DNA from: Vulcanisaeta distributa JCM 11216
GTDB lineage: Archaea; Thermoproteota; Thermoprotei; Thermoproteales; Thermocladiaceae
Assembly: GCF_001315985.1 (NCBI RefSeq)
Contig: NZ_BBBI01000002.1
Coordinates: forward strand, 1-64,000
Direction: 5' to 3'
DNA: 64,000 bases
The position numbers were made by a program, and so were the translations under genes. This document shows positions 1 through 10,960 of this stretch, piece by piece; position 1 is the first letter of the stretch; every line of letters starts with the position of its first letter. The notes under the pieces were generated by a model. That model had not been told where the DNA came from. It did no database searches and saw only the letters and a program-made list of their open reading frames with translations.

Positions 1-766
1 TTATCGCTGGCTTAATCCTATACTTAGTACTCAATGGTTCAAAGTTCCTCAGGGAACCCGCGCCCCCCCTGAGGAGGACCATGTTTATTGGGCCCTTACC
101 CTCCCTCCTCCTCTTCTCATTGAATTCCGCCTTGCTTAGCTTTTCATAAACGAGTTTTGTGAATTCATTGATGTAATTAGCCGTGGTCCTGGCATCATCA
201 TTTAAGGCCCTGGTCTCTAAAACCCTGGCACCAGTGGCATGTGGGTCAGTATCGCTGACATGCGGTGATACATTGCCTCTAAGGACTAGGACACCCCCCC
301 TATGCTCCACAGTCTGCTTATAAATAGCCTCAATGCCATACTTACTCCTTAATACGGGCAGTACCTCGTTATTGATTATATTCTCTATTTCCCTAACCTC
401 ATCGGGATTTATATACCTGCCACCTCTCCTATCAATGACCACTAAGTCATTATTGACAGTGGCTACGTTCGTCCTAAAGGCGACATCCCCCCCAGGGTTA
501 AGCGTTAATCCCGCACCCAATGCCTCAAACGGTCCCCCCCTGCCAGGGTAATACTTGTACGGGTCATAGCCAAAAATGGCTAGGTGAGCCGTGTCACTGC
601 CTGGCCTAATGCCTGGCGATATTACGTCCATAAGGCCACAGGATCCCTCAGCAACTAACCTATCAATTGTGGGTTTAACGGCAAATTCCAACGGAGTCTT
701 TCCACCAAGCTCCTTAACTGGTCGGTCAGCACAGCCGTCTAAAATAACCAGTAATGCCCTAGGCAT
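1..766 (-). CDS. apgM: 2,3-bisphosphoglycerate-independent phosphoglycerate mutase (archaeal type), 3' end off window
   Basis: This is the cofactor-independent phosphoglycerate mutase of the alkaline phosphatase superfamily, which interconverts 3- and 2-phosphoglycerate in glycolysis and gluconeogenesis. The N-terminus reads ILDGCADRP with metal ligand Asp10. GSDTAHLAIFGYDP follows, where Ser57 fits the nucleophile position. The frame stays open from the ATG at 766 to the left edge, so the C-terminus is missing. Four C7 tracts (near 63, 294, 487 and 534) each add a Gly relative to the family, for example YPGRGGPFEALG in place of YPGRGPFEALG. It follows cutA on the same strand after about 50 bases but has its own TATA-like box. 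Confidence 0.93.
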   Translation of the reverse strand, partial: MPRALLVILDGCADRPVKELGGKTPLEFAVKPTIDRLVAEGSCGLMDVISPGIRPGSDTAHLAIFGYDPYKYYPGRGGPFEALGAGLTLNPGGDVAFRTNVATVNNDLVVIDRRGGRYINPDEVREIENIINNEVLPVLRSKYGIEAIYKQTVEHRGGVLVLRGNVSPHVSDTDPHATGARVLETRALNDDARTTANYINEFTKLVYEKLSKAEFNEKRRREGKGPINMVLLRGGAGSLRNFEPLSTKYRIKPAI

Positions 767-792
767 AGGCTTAAAGCAATGCTGGGGGGGCG

Positions 793-800
793 TTAAAAGT
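793..800 (-). promoter_or_regulatory. TATA-like box for apgM
   Basis: Read on the minus strand this is ACTTTTAA, centred about 30 bases above the apgM ATG. That is the archaeal distance for transcription starting close to the start codon. A C7 tract lies between the box and the gene. Confidence 0.5.
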
Positions 801-817
801 ATTTGCCTTAAGTGGAA

Positions 818-1152
818 TTAGCTTCGGTTAAGCGTGTCATCAATCCACCTCAAGTACTCATCAAGACCACCAATTATTGCAACGCGATGATCTCGGGGGG
901 GACCTTATATGGATGCCTCTCCCTTATTGATCTTATCAATTCATTAAGTTTATCCCTCCTTGATTTGATGATGAGTAATGCCTCATTATCCTCCTCAACC
1001 CTCCCCCCCTCCCAATAATAAATACTTCTTAATCCATCAATAATATTCACGCATGCAGCCAGTTTGTTATTAATTAACGACCTAGCTATTTCGGCACCGA
1101 CATCCCTGTTAGGCACTGTAACAAGAATAATTACGTAGCCATCCTCAACCAT
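818..1152 (-). CDS. cutA: CutA1-like divalent-cation tolerance protein (one frameshift)
   Basis: CutA1 is a small trimeric protein of about 105 residues linked to divalent metal tolerance. The sequence shows the N-terminal VIILVTVPNRDVGAEIAR, then LAACVNI, then the YYWEG segment, and ends in IIGGLDEYLRWIDDTL. The last part lies in another frame, because one C appears to be missing near 877 (TTGCAATA for TTGCCAATA). Two tracts of seven (near 895 and 1004) add a Pro and a Gly. A GGAGG-rich ribosome site preceded by a C7/G7 tract lies just above the ATG. It probably heads a cutA-apgM pair. Confidence 0.88.
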
Positions 1153-1245
1153 AACTCCTCCCCCCCATAATTCATGAGGAATAATTTACTAAAGCATTAT
1201 CTTCATTGTAAATTAAATCAATTTGTAATGAACTTCGTAATAATG

Positions 1246-1253
1246 TTTAAATG
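1246..1253 (+). promoter_or_regulatory. TATA-like box for the aldo/keto reductase at 1277
   Basis: TTTAAATG lies about 27 bases above the ATG at 1277, consistent with a leaderless transcript. It sits in the divergent gap with cutA. Confidence 0.5.
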
Positions 1254-1276
1254 TGAAATAATTAGCGTCATTCTCG

Positions 1277-2235
1277 ATGGAGTACATAAACCTTGGCAAG
1301 ACTGGGTTGAAAATTTCGAGGATAGGTCTCGGTGCGTGGCAATTCGGTGGTGATGCTTGGGGGGGTCCCTACGAATATGGGATTGCCAAGGAGGTTATCG
1401 CCAAGTCCGTTGAGCTCGGTATAAATTTCATAGACACCGCGGCCGTCTATGGGCGTGGCCGTAGCGAGGAGTTTGTGGGTAGGGCAATTAGGGAGTTGGG
1501 GGGGATTAGGGATCATGTTGTTATTGCCACTAAGATACCTGGTGATTGGCATAGGTATGATGATGTCCTCAAGGCAGCGAGACGAAGTAGGGAGAGGCTT
1601 GGTGTGGATGTTATTGACCTCCTTCAACTCCATTGGCCAGCCTGTTGGCATAATGTACCAATTTGCGAGACCATGAAGGCGATGGAAAAGTTAGTTGATG
1701 ATGGCGTAATTAGGTACATTGGCGTTAGCAACTACCCGCTCCAGCTCCTTGAGGCTGCTCGCTCATGCCTTAAGAAGACTGACATTGTCAGTTCCCAAAA
1801 CAGGTATAATCTGATCGAGAGGGATGCGGAGAAGGAGCTCCTGCCCTACTTACAACGTGAGGGGGGGATTACGTTAATTGCCTGGAGTCCATTGGCGAAG
1901 GGTGCAGTCACTGGTAAGTACAGCCCGGAGAATAGGCCAGGGGGGGTGACCTTAGGGAAAACGAGCCGGTATTCTATCCTGATAATCTTAGGGAGGTAAG
2001 TACTAAGTTAGTACCAGTGATTAGGGAATTAGCGAGTAAGTACGGCAAGACGCCGGCCCAAATAGCGCTTAATTGGCTTATAATGCATGACAATGTTGTG
2101 CCAATACCAGGAGCCAAGAACGCGGCGCAGGTTGTCGAGAATGCCGGTGCGGCCGGTTGGAGGTTAAGCGAGGAGGACTTTAGGAAGCTCAACGCTGCAA
2201 GTAACTCCTTAGTCATAACGTATGTTACATGGTGA
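1277..2235 (+). CDS. Aldo/keto reductase (frameshifted)
   Basis: This is an NADPH-dependent aldo/keto reductase with a TIM barrel of about 320 residues. It has the N-terminal GLGAWQFGG, Asp53 and Tyr58 of the catalytic tetrad in FIDTAAVYGRG, the Lys in IATK, and His in LLQLHWP. The C-terminal cofactor-binding part VVPIPGAKNAAQVVEN continues in another frame after a break near 1940-1947. There a G7 tract follows RP; five G would restore a continuous GDLRENEPVFYPDNL. Three other G7 tracts add a Gly each (near 1359, 1498 and 1861). The natural substrate cannot be told. A second, intact paralogue lies at 25352. Confidence 0.9.
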
Positions 2236-2377
2236 TTAAGCCATTAAATTTATAGTTATTCATCACGTATTCCTAGTCCTAGAAAAAATAACTAGGCTAA
2301 CGGTTAAGATACACCGGCAATGGGTAGAAGACTGAACAAAGCAAAATAAGGGGGGGGACCGCAGGTAATAACATTGT

Positions 2378-2997
2378 ATGAAACTTCCTAAGGGAATATA
2401 TGGAATAACGGATACGAGCTACACGGTAAAGAACCACGTGGATGCAGCCAGGGCATTCCTCGAGGGTGGGGGGGTTAGGATTGTTCAGTATAGGCGTAAG
2501 GAGGGTAGTATTAGGGTCATGCTTGAGGAGGCCAGGGCCATTAGGAGACTTTGTAATGAGTATGGGGCCGTATTTATTGTTGATGATAGGGTTGACATAG
2601 CCGTATTAAGCGATGCGGATGGGGTCCACGTGGGGCTTGACGATGCGCCCGTGGATGAGATTAGGAGAAGGTTTAGCGGCCTAGTGATTGGCGCTAGTGC
2701 CAGTACGGTCGGTGAGGCCGTACAGGGCGAGAGGGCTGGTGCTAACTACATAGGCGCAGGTTCTGTATTTCCAAGCCAACTAGGCCGGATTACAGGGTTA
2801 CGGGTATAGATGGGCTAAGGAGCATTGTGAGGTCCGTGAATGTGCCCGTCTATGCAATAGGCGGTATAACGCTTGAGAGTATACCAACCATTAAGGCTAC
2901 TGGTGCCTGGGGTGCGGCCGTTATTTCAGGAATACTGGCGTCAAAGGACCCGGTTAAGATGGCTAGGGCATTCGTCGAGGCATGGGAAAATGCCTAG
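2378..2997 (+). CDS. thiE: Thiamine-phosphate synthase (one frameshift)
   Basis: ThiE joins hydroxymethylpyrimidine diphosphate and thiazole phosphate to make thiamine phosphate. The barrel motifs are visible: RIVQYRRKEG near residue 35, VDDRVDIA, DGVHVGLDD, GASASTVGEA and YAIGGI. The reading frame breaks near 2773, where one C seems lost (CCAAGCCAACT). With it restored the protein reads GSVFPSPTRPDYRV and runs to the stop at 2997, about 206 residues. A G7 tract near 2468 adds a Gly. A G8 run lies about 20 bases above the start. The gene stands alone between the reductase and the channel gene. Confidence 0.9.
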
Positions 2998-3066
2998 TTC
3001 TTTCTATTATCGTAATTTTATAACTAGTATATGAGGATCTATGCCATGTTTTACCCCCCCGAGAAA

Positions 3067-3076
3067 TCTTTATTAA
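3067..3076 (+). promoter_or_regulatory. TATA-like box for the mscS-like gene
   Basis: ATCTTTATTAATAC, centred near 3073, lies about 28 bases above the GTG at 3101. This supports the GTG start over the ATG at 3122. Confidence 0.45.
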
Positions 3077-3100
3077 TACTTGATATTTAGCAAATAAAAC

Positions 3101-3748
3101 GTGGCAACTACTACACCACAAATGAGTAGGAAGGAGATCGCTAGACATTATGCTAATGCCATAGTTAAGCTCGTGGTATACATAGTCGTATATGTAGTAG
3201 TCGCCGCGGTAGTTCACTGGTTGATAGTGTATTTACTGCCAACGATGTTTCACATAGATGTTAAGCCGTATGAGGGTTATGTTAATGTACTGCTTGCACT
3301 TGCCTTTGGTTACCTAATCGTGTCCGCCTTCGCCGATGTCATTTATTGGGCCATGAGATTTAGGTATGACCACCCGACAGCTAGGGCCATGAGGAATGTA
3401 TTCCTACTAATAGGTATTGGTGCATTGGTTGCGGGCATCGCGGGTGGAATTGGTGGTGGAGTTGCTGGTGTGGCTGTCGGTGGCTTCCTCGGTATTGTGA
3501 TTGGCTTTGCCGTCCAGCAGGTCCTTGGGCAGGCGGTGGCTGGCCTATTCCTACTATTGGCTAGGCCGTTCAGGATTCATGACCATGTGAATCTGCTTGG
3601 TGAGGAAGGTATTGTTAATGATGTTGCAATACTGTTCACTGAGGTTATTAAGAGCGACGGCACTAAGGTCTTGATACCGAATAATTCAATAATTGGTAAT
3701 AAGATATACCTACTGCCCAAACAGCAGCCTCAACAACAGCAGAAGTGA
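3101..3748 (+). CDS. Short MscS-family mechanosensitive channel
   Basis: A small-conductance mechanosensitive channel protein that would release solutes on hypo-osmotic shock. Three hydrophobic segments are followed by the Gly/Ala-rich pore helix (residues about 105-135) and the hallmark FAVQQVLGQAVAGL. The beta domain motifs RPFRIHDHV and VLIPNNSIIGNKI come next. At 215 residues it lacks the large C-terminal vestibule domain of bacterial MscS and ends in a Gln-rich tail. The frame is intact and contains no poly-G tract. The GTG start is chosen from the TATA spacing. Confidence 0.9.
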   Translation: MATTTPQMSRKEIARHYANAIVKLVVYIVVYVVVAAVVHWLIVYLLPTMFHIDVKPYEGYVNVLLALAFGYLIVSAFADVIYWAMRFRYDHPTARAMRNVFLLIGIGALVAGIAGGIGGGVAGVAVGGFLGIVIGFAVQQVLGQAVAGLFLLLARPFRIHDHVNLLGEEGIVNDVAILFTEVIKSDGTKVLIPNNSIIGNKIYLLPKQQPQQQQK

Positions 3749-3801
3749 TTCGTCAACATAAATAATATTAAATTTATTAATTGGTATTGTTTTCATTTCT
3801 C

Positions 3802-5033
3802 GTGCCTTTACAGAGCCATGTTCAGATTGGCATCGTCGGCAAGCCTAACGTTGGTAAGTCCACATTCTTCGCTGCGGCGACTATGATCGACGTTAAGATT
3901 GCGCCTTACCCGTTCACCACGATAGAGCCTAACGTGGGTATTGGCTATGTTAGGATACCCTGCGTGTGCAGGGACCTGGGCGTTAAGGATAATCCCAGGA
4001 ACTCCATATGCATTGAGGGTAATAGATTCATACCAGTGGAGTTGATCGATGTTGCTGGCTTGGTACCTGGGGGGGCTTGGCAGGGTAGGGGGGCTTGGGC
4101 AATCAATTCCTTGATCACCTTAGGAGGGCTCCTGTGCTTATTCACGTGGTCGACATGGCAGGTGCGACTGATGAGGAGGGTAGGCTTGTTAAGCCTGGTT
4201 CTCATGATCCATTGGCTGATATTGAGTTCCTTAGTAATGAGGTTACCATGTGGATGGTCCAGATGCTCAGTAAGGATTGGGATAAGCTTGTTAGGCTCGT
4301 GGATTACGCGAAGAAGCCTCTGCTCGATGTATTATATGATAGGTTCAGTGGGCTTGGCATAACCCAGGCGCAGATAAGTGATGCATTGGTAAAGTTGGAC
4401 CTAGACAAGAAGCCGCTTAGTAAGTGGGGGGGTGGTGATGATATTAGGGGTTTCGTTTCCATGCTTAGGGAGTTGAGTAAGCCCATGGTCATCGCAGCAA
4501 ATAAGATGGACATCCCCCCCGAAGCCGAGGATAATTATAAGAGGGTTGTTAAGGAGGTTGGTAGTAAGTACAGGGTTATTCCCGTGAGTGCTGATTACGA
4601 ACTTGCACTGAGAAGGGCTGCTAAGGCAAATTTGATTAAGTACATACCTGGTGATGACGACTTTGAGATCATATCAAGTAGTCTAACGAATGCCCAGAGG
4701 GACGCCCTGGAGAGGATCAGGGACTTCATGCATAGGTGGGGGGGTGGCACTGGCGTTATTAAGGCGTTGAATACTGCCGTGTTCGACGTACTCGGCATGA
4801 TTGCGGTCTACCCAGTGGCTGATGAGAAAAAGTTCACAGATACTGAAGGCAATGTGCTACCCGACGTATTATTATTACCCAGAGATGCCACGGTTCTAGA
4901 CCTGGCCAGGGAGGTTCATAGTGAGATTGCTGAGAAGGCCGTTACGGGTGTTGACGCCATTACCGGTAAGAGACTTGGTGTTAACTCGAAACTTTGGCAT
5001 AGGGCGGTCGTGAGGATCTACATAACGAAGTAA
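3802..5033 (+). CDS. YchF/OLA1-type P-loop GTPase with TGS domain (one frameshift)
   Basis: A ribosome-associated P-loop NTPase of the Obg/YchF superfamily. G1 is GKPNVGKST near residue 15, G3 is DVAGL, G4 is NKMD, and a C-terminal TGS domain precedes the stop. Archaeal relatives read [21 protein letters not shown]. Here a G7 tract near 4069 gives PGGAWQ, and a G6 tract near 4088 shifts the frame before LGNQF. Further tracts of seven near 4426, 4515 and 4738 add Gly, Pro and Gly. GTG at 3802 is preferred because the TATA-like AAATTTATTAA lies about 28 bases upstream. Confidence 0.9.
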
Positions 5034-5040
5034 CTCAACA

Positions 5041-6980
5041 TTACATTCTTCTGAGTTTAGGTATTCCGAGTATATCCATGGCATTTCCAAGTACGGTTCT
5101 CACGGCATTCACGAGGTTTATCCTAAACTCCCTAATACCCGGCTCAGCATTAAGTACGGGATACTTCTCGTAATAACTGTTAAAAACCAGGGATATCTTA
5201 TTCACATACTCAATGATGTTCTCAAGCCTCAACTCCTGGGCAGCCTTAGCAACAACCTCGGGATACTCACCGAGTAGTAATATTAATTCCTTCTCCTCAT
5301 CAACAATGTTGTCTGGTACCTGGGTTATTCTAGGGATCTCACCGGCCTTCTCGAGTATTCCATTTGTCCTAACGTATGTGTACTGAACAAATGGGCCACT
5401 ATTCTGTCTCAAGTTCAGTACCTTATCCCATGAGAACGTTAAAGGCTTGTTCGGGCTTACCGAGAGGAATGAGTACCTGATCGCGCCGACGGCCACGGCC
5501 TCGGCCACCTTACCGGCTTCGTCAGGCGAGAACCTGCCTTTCACGATTTCCATAACCCTATCCCTGGCCTCGTTCAATAGTTCATCAAGTGATACGTAAA
5601 TCCCCCCCTTCCTACCACTCATCTTCATTCCAGCCAAATTAACCATTTCATAGGAATAATGAATAAGTCTCTTGGCTAAATCGTGATACCCCATGCATGT
5701 AATGCCAACCTAAGCTGAGCTTGTGGGTGGGCTTGTTCAGAGCCTATAACCCTTATCAACTTATCAAACTTGAAGTTGCTCCAGAACCAAAGGGCATAGG
5801 CAATGTCTCTCGTTAGGTATAGGCTCGTCCCGTCACTCCTGAGTAGGGTGGCCTTCGGTATGTACCTAGGTAGTTTAAGTTCGTTCCAAAGCCCAAGGTC
5901 TTGCACGTACTATCCGCCCTAAATACCAAAGCCCCGTTATCTCTCTCCATGTACTGCGGAACCTTCCTGAGTAATTCGTTAATGACCTTAGATACACCAC
6001 CATTATCAACAGCGACCTCACTCTCGAAATCCCACGAATCAAAGCTTATGCCGAGTCTATCAAGGGTTATCCTAAAGCCCCCCCTGAGCACTATGTCCAC
6101 TGCTTCCCTAATGACGCTCCTAACGAATTCATCACCCTCCTCGTAAGCCCTAGACCACTGCTTAACCATTAACGGGAGATCCTCAAACTTACCCAACCCC
6201 CCCTTAAGTAAACCCTCAGTGAGTTCCTTATCCCTCTCCATAAAGTTGTTGATTACGGAGACCCACTCATCCCTCTCGCTAATTAGCTTATTAGCATCCT
6301 CATACTTACCCTCATTCTTAAGCTGCTCAATTTGCTTGCTCAATCTCTTAATCTCACTTACCGCATATGTTACTGAGTATATGATGCCCATCACATCATC
6401 AGGCTTCCAACCACCATTAATCCTACTTAATACCAGGTCCTTAGCCACGTAATAGCCAATACCAACATATGGCATTTGATCTCCGCAATCATTAACGTAG
6501 AAATGAACCTGACGGAGGCACCGCAAAACCTTAACAGCCTAGCCAGTGAATCGCCGAGCACGGCATTCCTACCATGACCAATATGCATGGGTTTAGCGGG
6601 GGGGTTCGCACTCGTATGTTCTATTATATAACTGCCCCCTGGACATTTATTAGTAAGACCGTATCTATTACCGAGGTTGTTAATTGCTGACAAAACCATG
6701 CCTGCGTAGTTCTTCATATTAACATCAATGTTTAAATAACCATTAATTAATACAGCCTTATTAATTAGCCTTAATTGATTTATTACCTTATTATTTATTA
6801 TTTCATTAATATTAGTATATTCCTTTACGATGTTATGCATTGGGATTGCTAAATAACCATATTGTGGCGGTGCCTTATCACGTCATTCACGTACCCAGTC
6901 ACGTCAGTACCAATTTCCTTACTTAGAAGCTCGAGAAGCCTCTGCACCTCCCTAATTACTTCATCATAGGGATTATTCAT
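5041..6980 (-). CDS. argS: Arginyl-tRNA synthetase (four frameshifts)
   Basis: Class I arginyl-tRNA synthetase that charges tRNA-Arg, about 646 residues once frames are joined. The signature [10 protein letters not shown] and the KMSK-equivalent KMSGRKG are present, with a helical DALR anticodon-binding domain at the C-terminus. Four single-base losses break it. They lie near 6873 (C lost before [11 protein letters not shown]), 6510 (G lost before [11 protein letters not shown]), 5900 (G lost before DLGLWNEL) and 5690 (T lost at HAWGYHDLAK). Tracts of seven add residues near 5601, 6078, 6197 and 6598. It is transcribed divergently from rpoH; a TATA-like TTTAATATT lies about 28 bases above the ATG. 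Confidence 0.93.
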
Positions 6981-7046
6981 TCAAGAGTGTTGTTACTCTC
7001 ACAATATTAAATGTTTTAGTGTCATTGTTTAGTCATTGGTGTAAGG

Positions 7047-7054
7047 CTTATATA
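7047..7054 (+). promoter_or_regulatory. TATA-like box of the RNA polymerase operon
   Basis: CTTATATA lies about 27 bases above the rpoH GTG. It is the likely main promoter of rpoH, and possibly of the following rpo genes. Confidence 0.55.
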
Positions 7055-7076
7055 GCCTTATGATGAGCGTAATGAC

Positions 7077-7352
7077 GTGAGTTCAGGGGGTAGGAGGAGG
7101 AAGACTGAGGAGCGCTTTAGGAGGATTCTCGAGCATGAGTACATGCCTAAGGCCGAGATCGTGCCCAAGGAAGAGGTTAAGGAGATACTCAAGCAATTGA
7201 ACGCTAAGGTTTTCCAGCTTCCATGGATTAGGGCGAGCGATCCATTGGCTAGGGCCATAGGCGCCAAGCCTGGTAATGTAATTAGGATAATTAGGAGGTC
7301 AGACACGGCCGGGGGGGAGTTCGTCACGTACAGGTTCGTGGTTCCAGGCTAA
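7077..7352 (+). CDS. rpoH: RNA polymerase subunit H (RpoH/Rpb5 C-terminal type)
   Basis: The small archaeal polymerase subunit at the downstream DNA jaw. The core [32 protein letters not shown] and FVTYRFVV match the family. A basic N-terminal extension of about 18 residues precedes it. A G7 tract near 7310 gives [10 protein letters not shown] where relatives have one Gly. It opens the conserved cluster with rpoB and rpoA'. Confidence 0.95.
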   Translation: MSSGGRRRKTEERFRRILEHEYMPKAEIVPKEEVKEILKQLNAKVFQLPWIRASDPLARAIGAKPGNVIRIIRRSDTAGGEFVTYRFVVPG

Positions 7353-7475
7353 TATACAAAGCAATATAAATAAGTTCTTTATGGATTAGTAGGAGCCATG
7401 GCTGTTCGGTTTATGGATTATTATTCTGGAAAAAAGAGTTTAAATATTAATTTAAGCATGGGGGGGTGATTAATC

Positions 7476-10400
7476 ATGCCGATAGATAATCCTAATGTTG
7501 ATCGTGGTAAGATGGTGGATTCCGTGTCAATACCGATACTTAGGTCTAAGAGGGCTTACACGGCATTCCCATCATCAGACGACAGGTGGGAATTAGTAAG
7601 GGCATTCATTAGGGAGGGCGGCCTTGTTAGGCATCAGATTGATTCGTTTAATGACTTCGTTGAGAAGAAACTGCAGGAGATAGTCAATGAGAATAACATA
7701 ATTGAGACCGAGGTTAAGGGCCTCTACATAAAGCTTGAGAGGATCGAGGTTGGGAAGCCAAGGGTTAGGGAGCAGACGCCAGCGAGCATATCCTATACCC
7801 AATGGAGGCCAGACTCAGGAACCTAACCTACGCGGCACCGCTTTACCTAACAATGGTGCTTTACGTGAATGATGAGGAGGTTGATAGGCAGAAGGTCTAC
7901 ATAGGTGACCTACCGATAATGGTTAGGTCAAAGTTCTGCAACCTATACGGTCTTAAGCAGCAAGAGCTAATCAGTAAGCTTGAGGACCCCGATGACCCGG
8001 GTGGTTACTTCATAATTAATGGTAGTGAAAGGGTCATTGTTTCCCAGGAGGATCTAGCCCCGAATAAGCCATTTTACGATAAGGGTGACAAGGCCAGTAT
8101 TACGCATGTGGCTAAGGTAATATCAATTGGCGCCGGGTATAAGACCACGGTCACGGTCGAGAGGCACAGGGACGGTATTATATACGTGACGTTTCCGGCA
8201 ATAGCCACTAGGATACCATTCCCAATAGTGATGAGGGCGCTTGGCCTAGAGACGGACGAGGACATAGTACTTGCGGTAAGTGATGACGCCGATATACAGA
8301 ATGAGTTATTGCCATCACTACAGTTCTCCGTGCAGATAGCCAGTACCGTTGATGATGCATTGGACTTCATAGGCAGTAAGGTGGCCATTGGACAGCCCAG
8401 GGAGGTTAGGATTGAGAGGGCGAAGCAAGTGCTCGATAGGTACTTCCTCCCTCACCTAGGCACTACCGAGGATGCTAGATTGAAGAAGGCGTTGATGGTT
8501 GCAGATGGTTAAGGGCGTTATTGAGATGTACCTTGGGCGTAGGCAACCGGATGATAAGGACCACATAGGCAACAAGAGGGTTAGGCTAGTTGGTGACTTG
8601 ATGACTCAGTTGTTCAGGGCCGTATTTAAGCAGGTGCTCCAGGACATTAGGCAGCAATTGGAGAGGCATTACTCGAGGGGGTAAGATACCAAGCCTGGTT
8701 ACTCTTGTAAGGGCTGACATAATAACCGAGAGGGTTAGGCATGCATTGGCTACGGGTAATTGGATAGGCGGTAGGACCGGGGTCTCACAGATGCTTGATA
8801 GAACTAACATACTATCAACATTGAGTCATCTAAGGAGGGTCGTATCCAACCTAAGCAGGACACAGCCCCCCCACTTTGAGGCAAGAGACCTACACCCAAC
8901 CCAGTGGGGGGGTAGCTTTGCGCCATTGAGACGCCTGAGGGTCAAAACTGCGGTTTGGTGAAGAACCTAGCCCTACTCTCCACAATAACAGTTGGCGTTA
9001 ATGAGGAGGAGGTAGAGAAGATGCTTTATGACCTCGGTGTTGTCCCGATACTGAAGGCTAGGAAGGAGGGTGTTAAGGGTACTGAGGTTTACCTGAATGG
9101 TAGGTTAATAGGTATTCACACCGATCCCGATAAGCTCGTGAGTACGATTAGGGAAATGAGGAGGAGGGGGGGGCAGATAAGTCATGAAATTAATATTGCA
9201 AGGATTAGGGACAAGTACTTGGATGAGGTGAGGATTAATTGTGATGGTGGTAGGTTAAGGAGACCATTGATAATTATTGAGAATGGGAAGCTAAAGCTAA
9301 GGCCTGAGCATATTGAGAGGCTGAGGAAGGGTGAGTGGACATGGAGTGACTTAATTAGTAATGGCATTATTGAGTACCTTGATGGTGATGAGGAGGAGAA
9401 TGCCCTTGTCGCCATTAATCCTGAGGAGGACATGAGCAAGTACACGCATATGGAGATTATACCGTCCGTCATGATAGGCGCCGTTGCGTCTATAATACCA
9501 TATGCGGAGCATAATCAATCGCCAAGGAACATCTATGAAGCCGCAATGGCAAAACAAAGTCTCGGATTCCCAGCAGCCAATTATAGATTTAGGATGGACA
9601 GTAGGGGTCACCTACTTATTTATCCTGAAAAACCATTGGTTATAACGAGGGGTATAGAACTCAATGGTTACTTAGAGAGACCGGCTGGTCAAAATGCCAT
9701 TGTTGCATTATTGACATATACCGGTTATAACATGGAGGATGCCGTAATACTAAACAAGTCAACTATTGAGAGGGGGGGAATGTTCAGGAGCGTGTTCTTT
9801 AGGACGTATGAGACGGAGCAGATGAGGTATCCCGGCGGTGAGGAGGATAGGATAGAGATACCATCGGCCGAGGTCAGGGGGGGTTACAAGGGGGGGCCTG
9901 AGGCCTATGCGCATCTGGACGAGGATGGTATCGTATCCCCCCGAGGTATTCGTATCAGGTGGTGAGGTTCCCATAGGCAAGACATCGCCGCCCAGGTTTT
10001 ATGGTGTTTATACCGAAGCTGTTGTATCTAGTGCGAGGAGGGATTCCTCAATAACTGTTAGACGTGGTGAGAAGGGCATCGTCGATAACGTCGTGGTCAC
10101 AGAGACAAACGAGGGTTATAAACTCGTTAAGGTCAAGGTCAGGGAGTTGAGGATACCGGAGCTTGGTGATAAGTTCGCCAGTAGGCATGGGCAGAAGGGT
10201 GTCATGGGCATGATGATACCAATGCAGGACATGCCATTCACGGAGGACGGAATAACACCAGACATAATCGTTAACCCACATGCATTACCGAGTAGAATGA
10301 CCGTTGGTCAATTACTCGAGTCCATGGCAGGTAAGGTTGCCGCGTTGAGGGGGGGTGTAATGATTGATGCGACGCCGTTTGAAGGCGTAACTGAGGAGGA

Positions 10401-10918
10401 GCTCAGGGACTTGCTCATTAGGTCCGGCTTTAGGTGGGATGGTAAGGAGGTAATGTATAGTGGGTTAATGGGGGGGAGGAGGCTTGAGGCTGACGTATTC
10501 ATTGGCGTTGTTTATTACCAGAAGCTTCACCACATGGTTGCTGACAAGATACATGCCAGGGCAAGGGTCCCGTACAGATATTGACTAGGCAAACAACGAG
10601 TAGATCCAGGGAGGGTGGTCTCAGGCTTGGTGAGATGGAGAGGGACGTGTTGATAGCTCATGGCGCGGCTGCCTACTTAGGGAGAGACTTGTTGAGTCCA
10701 GTGATAAGTACGTTATGTATGTCTGTGAGGATTGCGGAATGATTGCTTGGTACGACTCCAATAAGGGTAAGCCTGTCTGTCCAATACATGGTGATAAGGG
10801 TAGGATTGTGAGGGTTGTTGTGCCATACGCATTTAAGTTGTTGCTTCAGGAGTTGATGAGTCTTGGTATTTACCCAAGAATTGAGGCAGGTGATTTAATT
10901 GAGGAGAGGAGGGCTTGA
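7476..10918 (+). CDS. rpoB: RNA polymerase subunit B, unsplit (many frameshifts)
   Basis: The second-largest polymerase subunit, about 1,147 residues and undivided as in Crenarchaeota. Landmarks are [63 protein letters not shown] and the C-terminal zinc site CEDCG...CPIHGDKG. Breaks fall near 7797, 8500, 8680, 8900, 9945, 10570 and 10682. The one at 8680 is a G5 in place of four, the one at 9945 a C6 in place of five. Eight or more seven- or eight-base tracts add Gly, such as [11 protein letters not shown]. The ATG at 7476 is preceded by a GGTGAT site inside a G7 tract. I read this as one real gene with sequencing faults. Confidence 0.95.
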
Positions 10919-10960
10919 TAAGGTTTATTTAATGGCTTGTCAAGGGGGGGGTGATGAGTA

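Noticed and set aside
333-1018. Plus-strand open frames over 333-1018
   Set aside because: They are complements of apgM and cutA, which match known families across their length.
2270-2310. Inverted CCTAGT/ACTAGG as a terminator
   Set aside because: Six-base arms with a 13-base loop and no T-run; too weak to support.
8500-10918. rpoB split into B' and B''
   Set aside because: Breaks are many and lie inside conserved domains at single-base indels; crenarchaeal B is unsplit.
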